NCBI GenBank assembly: GCA_900551975.1
Contig: URYA01000030.1
Coordinates: 1 to 12,014, forward strand
DNA length: 12,014 nt
Source of the DNA: an uncultured Collinsella sp.
GTDB lineage: Bacteria; Actinomycetota; Coriobacteriia; Coriobacteriales; Coriobacteriaceae
Direction: 5' to 3'
In this document: piece after piece, positions 7,196 through 12,014 of the stretch
Layout of the letters: each line of letters starts with the position of its first letter
Position numbering within the stretch: position 1 is the first letter of the stretch
Position numbers and translations under genes: made by a program
The notes under the pieces: model-generated
Database searches by the model: none
What the model was told of the DNA's origin: nothing
The model's input: the letters and a program-made list of their open reading frames with translations, nothing else

Positions 7196-7948
7196 TTAGG
7201 GGGCCAGGCCTTCTTGTTTTAGATTGTCAAGGCAGATACTCAATAGTTCTTCGAATGCGAGAATACAACTTCCGGTAAAGCAGTTAGGCTTAACGTTCTT
7301 AAGATCCATTGGGTGATCGTCATGTATCGTAAAGATCGCGTCTGCCGTCTTGGCGAGCTCGCTGTCTTCGTTGCCGGTAAACGCGAGGGTCGTAATGCCC
7401 GCGTCGTGGCATGCCCTTGCGGTTTCCAGGATGGCTTCTGTCTGGCCCGATTTGGATATGAGCATCATGCAGCTGAGCGTATTTCGGTTGGATTCGACAA
7501 ACTGATCGGTTTCTAGGAAGTCCTGTATGACGGCCAAAAAGCCAAGTCCAACGAGCTTAGTCGCCATGTACTGCGCAACGATGCGTGAGAAGCCCTCTCC
7601 GTTTACTCCGATCATTCTGTTGCGATGCAGTGCGGCGATGAATACGTCTACATCTCCGGTGTGACATACGAAGTGGACGCTACTGTCTTTGAGTGATTGA
7701 TTCATTTCGCGGGAGACATGCTGAAGGTGCTTGAGATCGTACATCATTTCGCGGTAGCCACGGTAGCCGAGCTTTTTCGAAAGCCTGATGACTGTCGTCA
7801 TGCTGGTAAAGCATGCCATGGCGACGGGTTTTATGCCAATATCATCGAGGGCGTCGATATTGTTGAGTAGGTATTCGAGTACGCTTTGCTCGGTTTCGGA
7901 TAGCTTTGCGGCTGAGTAGAGCTTGGAAATCTGCTTTTTATCAACCAT
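7196..7948 (-). CDS. RpiR/MurR-type transcriptional regulator of the sugar locus
   Basis: A 250-residue DNA-binding regulator that most likely senses a phosphosugar. The N-terminal RpiR helix-turn-helix spans about residues 15-75, with the recognition region IKPVAMACFTSMTTVIRLSK (39-58) followed by KLGYRGYREM. The SIS sugar-phosphate-binding domain follows from about 100 to 240, including NGEGFSRIVAQYMATKLVGLG and LISKSGQTEAI (163-173), the counterpart of the SxSGxT phosphate loop. The start at 7948 has AAGGAAG eight bases ahead; the same frame stays open to 8254 but would overlap the GH4 start region. The gene is convergent with EIICB and divergent from GH4, 175 bases between the starts, so it likely controls both. 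The same three-part set (IICB, RpiR regulator, GH4) is known as glvC-glvR-glvA in Bacillus subtilis. Whether it activates or represses cannot be told from the sequence. Confidence 0.88.
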   Translation of the reverse strand: MVDKKQISKLYSAAKLSETEQSVLEYLLNNIDALDDIGIKPVAMACFTSMTTVIRLSKKLGYRGYREMMYDLKHLQHVSREMNQSLKDSSVHFVCHTGDVDVFIAALHRNRMIGVNGEGFSRIVAQYMATKLVGLGFLAVIQDFLETDQFVESNRNTLSCMMLISKSGQTEAILETARACHDAGITTLAFTGNEDSELAKTADAIFTIHDDHPMDLKNVKPNCFTGSCILAFEELLSICLDNLKQEGLAP

Positions 7949-7976
7949 CGGTGCTTCCTTCCCGCCGGACGTGTGT

Positions 7977-8051
7977 GGCCGCTTCCGTTGCGTAAATAAT
8001 AACTCCTTGGGGAATTCCTTTCCCGCCTTGCAACCGGGGCGGGAAGCGGCC
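7977..8051. promoter_or_regulatory. Inverted repeats in the divergent RpiR/GH4 control region
   Basis: GGCCGCTTCC (7977-7986) is repeated inverted as GGAAGCGGCC (8042-8051), 55 bases apart. Inside the second copy, TTCCCGCC (8020-8027) pairs with GGCGGGAA (8038-8045). Another TTCCCGCC lies at 7959-7966. CGTAAATA (7991-7998) matches the right half of the palindrome upstream of the EIICB gene. Operator sites for the RpiR regulator are plausible but unproven. Confidence 0.4.
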
Positions 8052-8059
8052 CTCCATGC

Positions 8060-8099
8060 TGGATACAATATCCAAACACAGGCGAACCATGCAATATTG
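8060..8099 (+). promoter_or_regulatory. Candidate -10 and palindromes upstream of GH4
   Basis: TACAAT (8064-8069) could be a -10, though no good -35 is seen at the right distance. It is embedded in TGGATA-CAA-TATCCA (8060-8074), a perfect 6-bp inverted repeat. A second palindrome, CAATATTG, lies at 8092-8099. A regulator bound at the first would block polymerase. Confidence 0.35.
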
Positions 8100-8123
8100 A
8101 ATGTGCTAATTGGGGGTTTCGAT

Positions 8124-9497
8124 ATGAAACTTACGGTCATAGGTGGCGGTGGCGTCCGCTCCATGTTTTTGGCAAAGAGCATAGCCCAGCAGGCGTCATC
8201 GCTTGGAATCGACGAACTTGTGTTTATGGACAATGATCCCGAGAAGCTGCGCATCTACGGTGGCCTTGCCGCCCATGTCTCGGGCATGCTTTGCCCTACG
8301 CTTAATTTTTCCCTGACGGGCGATGCAGTCGAGGCCGTTAAGGACGCCGATTACGTGATCACGACGATTCGCGTCGGTGGGGACCATATGCGCGTTCGCG
8401 ATGAGCGCATTGCTCTTTCGCATGGGGTTCTTGGCCAAGAGACGACTGGCGCAGCCGGCGTGTCTTTTGCCATGCGCTCCGTCCCTGCGCTTGCTTCGTA
8501 TTGCGAGTTAATCAAGAAGTACGCAAAGCCGGACGTCAAGGTGTTTAACTTTACTAATCCCGCTGGCGTCGTATCTCAGGCCCTACGCGATATGGGCTAT
8601 GATTTTACTTATGGCATTTGTGATGCCCCCTCGGGCATGTTGCATCAGTTTGCCGAGTATAAAGGCGTTGATCCCGCATCGGTTCAGGGCGAGTGCTATG
8701 GACTCAACCACCTCTCGTTCTTCCGCAATGTGACGGTTGACGGCGAGGACATCATGTCCGACTTGATCCACGACGACGGGGCATATGCTCATACAGATCT
8801 TAGGTTCTTCGAGAAGGACCTCGTCCTAAATCGCGGATGCGTGCCAAATGAGTACCTATACTATTTCTACTATCGCGAGCGCGCCGTTGCCAACGTTCTC
8901 TCTTCGCCCCAGACGCGCGGCGAACTAATCGAAGAAATTAATCGAGAAATGACGAGCGAGCTTGCATCTATCGATATTGAGAACGACTTCGAAAAAGGCC
9001 TCGCGTGCTTTGAGAAGTGGTACGGAATGCGCGAAAACAACTACATGGCGGCCGAGACGGGTATTCATCGCGACAAGCCGTGGACGTTTGACGTGTACGG
9101 CAAAGATGCTGGCGGATACGCAGGTGTCGCGCTCCGCTTCATGGATATTGCTCGCTCTGGCAAGACGCAGCAGATGATCCTGTGCACCCCCAACAATGGC
9201 GCCATCCCCGGCCTTCTCGATACAGATGTCATTGAGTCAACGTGCGATATCTCCACCGATGGCTGCGTGCCGCATCGCGTCGAAGCCGATTCTGTGCCCG
9301 CGGGAAACCTCGAATTGATTCGTCGCGTCAAGTACTACGAGCGCACCGTGGCGCGTGGCATCGTTAACCGATCGAAGCGCGACATTGTCGAGAGCCTCGC
9401 GATGCACCCGCTCGTTAATTCGTACTCCTTGGCGAAAGATATCGCCGCGCAGTACTTTGAGCTTAACCGCGACTACATCGACGGCTGGACAGACTAG
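8124..9497 (+). CDS. Glycoside hydrolase family 4, probable 6-phospho-glucosidase
   Basis: A cytoplasmic enzyme that splits phosphorylated disaccharides or glucosides delivered by the PTS, using NAD+ and a divalent metal (family knowledge: redox-elimination mechanism). The 457-residue product has the family's usual length. It starts with a Rossmann fold (VIGGGGVRS, 5-13; FMDND, 34-38), then the phosphate/substrate block TIRVGGDHMRVRDERIAL (81-98) with GVLGQETTG (101-109), FTNPAG (143-148), the metal cysteine in CDAP (166-169), the metal histidine in GLNHLSFF (193-200) and the late motif PNNGAIPGL. Alpha-specific GlvA enzymes carry CDMP at the metal cysteine and beta-specific ones CN-x-P, so CDAP leans to the alpha side but is not a standard signature. 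The start at 8124 has GGGGG twelve to eight bases ahead, a weak ribosome site; the frame is open to 7923 but that part overlaps the regulator gene. Partners are the EIICB and RpiR genes. Confidence 0.92.
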   Translation: MKLTVIGGGGVRSMFLAKSIAQQASSLGIDELVFMDNDPEKLRIYGGLAAHVSGMLCPTLNFSLTGDAVEAVKDADYVITTIRVGGDHMRVRDERIALSHGVLGQETTGAAGVSFAMRSVPALASYCELIKKYAKPDVKVFNFTNPAGVVSQALRDMGYDFTYGICDAPSGMLHQFAEYKGVDPASVQGECYGLNHLSFFRNVTVDGEDIMSDLIHDDGAYAHTDLRFFEKDLVLNRGCVPNEYLYYFYYRERAVANVLSSPQTRGELIEEINREMTSELASIDIENDFEKGLACFEKWYGMRENNYMAAETGIHRDKPWTFDVYGKDAGGYAGVALRFMDIARSGKTQQMILCTPNNGAIPGLLDTDVIESTCDISTDGCVPHRVEADSVPAGNLELIRRVKYYERTVARGIVNRSKRDIVESLAMHPLVNSYSLAKDIAAQYFELNRDYIDGWTD

Positions 9498-9526
9498 TCT
9501 GGACGTTAAAACTAGAAATTATGGAT

Positions 9527-9562
9527 GGGCGGACCGGCGTTTATATTGGCGCCCGTTCGCCC
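9527..9562 (+). terminator. Strong hairpin between GH4 and the membrane-protein gene
   Basis: GGGCGGAC (9527-9534) pairs with GTTCGCCC (9555-9562), one G-T pair, and GGCG (9536-9539) continues with CGCC (9550-9553) past a C/C mismatch. No T-run follows, so it may lower expression of the next gene or protect the GH4 messenger end rather than stop transcription cleanly. Confidence 0.45.
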
Positions 9563-9587
9563 TGCTTAGTAAGAAAACGGGTATAGA

Positions 9588-10415
9588 GTGAACTTGCGAG
9601 AGAACTTCAATGTCTTTCTGGAATCGGGCGATCGGGCGAAGGAATGCCGGAGTGGCTGCACGATGGCGTTATATATCCCCTTGTTTGTTATGAGCGCGCT
9701 TCAAATTGGTGTATCAAACGTTGCAACTGAGCTCGCCTATATCAATCCGTCCATTACGCTTATTTGCACTGTGGTCGCGGCCTTTTTAAACCTGCTTCTA
9801 TCGAATGTGGCTTTTTCATTATTTGCCGTCGACCGGTCCAAAGAGACGGTGCAACCTGCTCGAACCCCTCCGGTTTATCTCTTGGCCTCGACGGTTCCCC
9901 TCCAGATTTCTGGGGCGCTGCTAATTTATTTGGTTCACTTGATTTTATCGGCAATTGTAGTCTTTGCCTCGCTTGCGAGCAGTCAGCTCGGGGTGTTGTG
10001 TTCGCTTGTGGTGGCAGTAATCGTGACGCTTCTTTCCGCGTCGTTCGTATTCGTGTTAATTGAAGATGCGGACGTGGAGCAGAGGGGACTACGAGGCATT
10101 CGGTTTGCACCACGCTACATCATGCGTTCGGTCACGGTGCTTCGTTCCTCCTGGAGAGAAATCACGCGTCCCGCAACGCTGCTGGTGGCATGGAACCTGG
10201 TTGCAAGTTGCGCTATCCAGGTTCTTGTTGGATGGGTAGTTTCGAGTGCGGCGCTGCCGTCGGCACTTTCAGTGACGGCGCTTGTGCATGAGGGACTTTA
10301 TTATGGGGCGTTTGCTTATATGCTGCTTTTGCTAGTTCATTGTGCGGTTGCGAGTTGGCTCGAAATTGACGTGCTCATGGGGGTGTCCTTGTGCGTATCC
10401 GAGCAGGCGCGATAG
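9588..10415 (+). CDS. Unrecognised six-helix membrane protein
   Basis: I do not recognise this 275-residue protein. Its N-terminus (1-25) is polar and cysteine-bearing. About six hydrophobic segments follow, near 26-48, 56-80, 96-125, 133-157, 196-222 and 232-255, with a basic, arginine-rich loop at about 165-195 that should face the cytoplasm. No transporter motif, ATP-binding site or catalytic pattern is seen. It follows GH4 by 90 bases on the same strand, with a hairpin between, so read-through coupling to the sugar locus is possible. The start is uncertain: GTG at 9588 has no clear ribosome site, while ATG at 9663 (residue 26) has CGGAG ten bases ahead and would begin directly at helix 1. 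AT content is somewhat higher than in the neighbours, hinting at lower selection or acquisition. The coding call rests on the unbroken 828-base frame and on consistent helix-and-loop structure. Confidence 0.7.
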   Translation: MNLRENFNVFLESGDRAKECRSGCTMALYIPLFVMSALQIGVSNVATELAYINPSITLICTVVAAFLNLLLSNVAFSLFAVDRSKETVQPARTPPVYLLASTVPLQISGALLIYLVHLILSAIVVFASLASSQLGVLCSLVVAVIVTLLSASFVFVLIEDADVEQRGLRGIRFAPRYIMRSVTVLRSSWREITRPATLLVAWNLVASCAIQVLVGWVVSSAALPSALSVTALVHEGLYYGAFAYMLLLLVHCAVASWLEIDVLMGVSLCVSEQAR

Positions 10416-10544
10416 CCCGAAGATGAAGCCACGTTTTCGACATTGAGTTCCTGCGCACCTTGCTTTCTAAGCAGAATTGGCGCGCCGTCTGTTAACAATC
10501 GTTTTCCAAGAATTCTTTTGTTGCTCATTTTATAGACTTCTCAT

Positions 10545-10553
10545 TGCTATAAT
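10545..10553 (+). promoter_or_regulatory. Extended -10 promoter of the MFS/ABC frame
   Basis: TGCTATAAT (10545-10553) is a perfect extended -10. The -35 is poor (TCATTT, 17 bases upstream). Transcription would start near 10560, about 30 bases before the ATG at 10591; CGGAGAGG at 10574-10581 is the ribosome site. Confidence 0.6.
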
Positions 10554-10590
10554 CGCCCACCGCTCAAGATAATCGGAGAGGTTTTCCTAT

Positions 10591-12014
10591 ATGGCTCAAA
10601 CAAAGCAAGACGGCATCACGCTCAAGCAGTGGCTCCCACTCGTCGGGCTCACCTGCTGTGCGTTCGTGTTCAACACGTCGGAGTTTATGCCCATCGGCCT
10701 TTTGACTGATATCGCCGCGTCGTTCTCGCTCACCGAGGCCCAGGCGGGCATCATGATCTCGGTCTATGCCTGGGGCGTCATGCTGCTGTCGCTGCCGCTC
10801 ATGGTGTTCGCCTCGCGCTTTGAGTTCAAGCGGATGCTGCTGGGCGTGCTGGCCGGCAGGTTTGCTGCCACGGCATCCACCGGCTTTGCGGGCAACCTGC
10901 GCGATGCGATGTATGAGAATATCCAGCATTTCTCGTTCTCCAACATCGACAAGTATTCCACGGCCGGTCTGGTCACCCGCATGACCACCGACGTGACCAA
11001 CCTGCAGAACGCGTTCCAGATGATCGAGCGTATGTGCGTGCGTGCTCCCGTCCATCTGGTCTTCGCGCTCATCATGGCCTCCATGATCAGCCGCTCGCTG
11101 ACCATGGTGTTCCTGGTGGCGATCGTGTTCCTGGTGGCAGTGCTGGCAGGCATTATGGTTCCCACCTTCGGCATCTTTGATAAGGTGTTCAAGAACTACG
11201 ATAACCTGAACGCCTCCGTGCAGGAGAATGTCTCGGCCATCCGCGTGGTCAAGAGCTTTGTCCGGGAGCACTTTGAGAACGAGAAGTACACCAAGGCCTG
11301 CGAGAGCCTGTACAAGCAGTTCGTCCACGCCGAAAGCCGCCTGAGCTTCAACAACCCCGCCATGCTGGTCTCTGTGTACGGCTGCAACATCGCCCTGAGC
11401 TGGTTCGGCGCACATTACGTCCTGAACGGTGCGATCACCACCGGCCAGCTGAACGCCCTGTTCGGTTACATTATGAACATCCTGATGGCCCTGATGATGC
11501 TGAGCATGGCCTTTGTGATGATCGCCATGTCCGCCGCTTCTGCCCGCCGTATTGTGGAAGTGCTGGACGAGACCACCGATCTGCCCGCCCCCAAGGCACC
11601 GGTGCAGCAGGTCAGGGATGGCGGCATCGAGTTCGAGCACGTTACCTTTAAGTATAAGCACGGCTCCGGCCAGCCTGTTCTGAACGATGTCACCTTCAGC
11701 ATCCGGCCGGGCGAGACGCTGGGCATCATCGGCGGCACCGGCAGTGCAAAATCCAGCCTGGTGCAGCTGATCCCCCGCCTGTATGATGCCGAGACCGGCT
11801 CTGTCAAGGTGGGCGGCGTGGACGTTAAGGATTACAGCCTGGATGTCCTCCGCCGGGAGGTCTCCATGGTGCTGCAGAAGAACGTTCTGTTCAGCGGCAC
11901 CATCCTCGACAACCTGCGCTGGGGCGATGAGAACGCCAGCGAGGAAGAGTGCATCCGGGTGGCCAAGCTGGCCTGCGCCGATGAGTTCATCGAGCGCTTC
12001 CCCGATCAGTACAA
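10591..12014 (+). CDS. MFS transporter N-terminus fused in frame to an ABC exporter (likely chimeric; open at right edge)
   Basis: A single frame without a stop runs 474 codons to the window's edge but joins two unrelated proteins. Residues 1-87 are the start of a major facilitator efflux transporter (sugar-efflux/SotB type): FNTSEFMPIGLLTDIAASF, then AGIMISVYAWGVM and the R-rich loop SRFEFKRMLLG. From residue ~88 the sequence is an ABC exporter (multidrug or peptide type) missing its first helix: AGRFAATASTGFAGNLRDAMY, FSNIDKYSTAGLVTRMTTDV, then SVQENVSAIRVVKSFVREHF, and an ATPase domain with Walker A GGTGSAKSS (381-389) and a Q-loop (SMVLQKNVLFSGTI). The window ends before the signature motif. 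Leucine codons are mixed before the join (6 CTC and 6 CTG of 14) and almost all CTG after it (31 of 34). The natural MFS gene should go on with ten more helices, so an assembly join is likelier than a working fusion. Confidence 0.8.
   Translation, partial: MAQTKQDGITLKQWLPLVGLTCCAFVFNTSEFMPIGLLTDIAASFSLTEAQAGIMISVYAWGVMLLSLPLMVFASRFEFKRMLLGVLAGRFAATASTGFAGNLRDAMYENIQHFSFSNIDKYSTAGLVTRMTTDVTNLQNAFQMIERMCVRAPVHLVFALIMASMISRSLTMVFLVAIVFLVAVLAGIMVPTFGIFDKVFKNYDNLNASVQENVSAIRVVKSFVREHFENEKYTKACESLYKQFVHAESRLSFNNPAMLVSVYGCNIALSWFGAHYVLNGAITTGQLNALFGYIMNILMALMMLSMAFVMIAMSAASARRIVEVLDETTDLPAPKAPVQQVRDGGIEFEHVTFKYKHGSGQPVLNDVTFSIRPGETLGIIGGTGSAKSSLVQLIPRLYDAETGSVKVGGVDVKDYSLDVLRREVSMVLQKNVLFSGTILDNLRWGDENASEEECIRVAKLACADEFIERFPDQY
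10838..10857 (+). other. Join between MFS and ABC exporter sequence
   Basis: Around CTGCTGGGCGTGCTGGCC the protein reads LLGVLAG, which suits both the MFS loop end (LLGVL) and the ABC segment (LGVLAGRFAA). A short shared string is what an assembler, or a microhomology-driven recombination, would cross at. Codon choice changes at the same place. Confidence 0.6.

Noticed and set aside
7923..8123. Upstream extension of the GH4 frame
   Set aside because: It overlaps the regulator's coding start and the shared control region; the Rossmann fold begins at the ATG at 8124.
10564..11661. 365-codon minus-strand frame opposite the MFS/ABC gene
   Set aside because: Extremely rich in His, Gln and Gly with no domain, and it crosses both halves of the chimera; the plus frame has Walker A and transporter motifs.

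Overview
The window reads as chromosomal DNA of a high-GC gut actinobacterium, most like Coriobacteriia (Collinsella and relatives). This is inferred from GC-rich codon use, GTG starts, PTS and GH4 sugar genes, a fused FeoA-FeoB and the style of the intergenic DNA; no database was searched. The final ~1.16 kb has a different codon style and may come from another organism.

Layout. 1-432 (minus) is the 5' part of asparaginyl-tRNA synthetase, with a promoter behind it. 614-1177 (minus) is a stand-alone glucose-family PTS EIIA with a clear terminator downstream and a palindromic operator candidate upstream. 1422-2321 (plus) is an alpha/beta-hydrolase esterase, followed by a 19-bp hairpin. A gene-free 472-bp stretch then holds three tandem ~63-bp units that each fold into a hairpin, plus a promoter and two tandem 17-bp palindromic boxes in front of an iron gene. 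2794-5154 (plus) is a FeoA-FeoB fusion for ferrous iron uptake.

5469-9497 is a phospho-glucoside locus: PTS EIICB (plus), an RpiR-type regulator (minus) and a GH4 NAD/Mn-dependent phospho-glycosidase (plus). These are the same three components as the glvA-glvR-glvC set of Bacillus subtilis, in a different order. The EIICB has no IIA domain, so the EIIA at 614-1177 is the obvious in-window partner: phosphate could pass from EIIA to EIIB, sugar would enter as a 6-phosphate, and GH4 would split it. 9588-10415 is an unrecognised six-helix membrane protein.

The window ends in a frame open from 10591 to the edge. It begins as an MFS efflux transporter and changes, without breaking frame at ~10838-10857, into an ABC exporter with a nucleotide-binding domain. 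Codon choice changes at the same place. A chimeric assembly join is the likeliest explanation; a real recombinant fusion is the exciting but less likely one.

The most unusual non-coding signals are the tandem hairpin array with compensating arm changes (2436-2628) and the doubled palindrome downstream of the feoAB promoter (2718-2751). No tRNA, rRNA, CRISPR array or insertion sequence was recognised.
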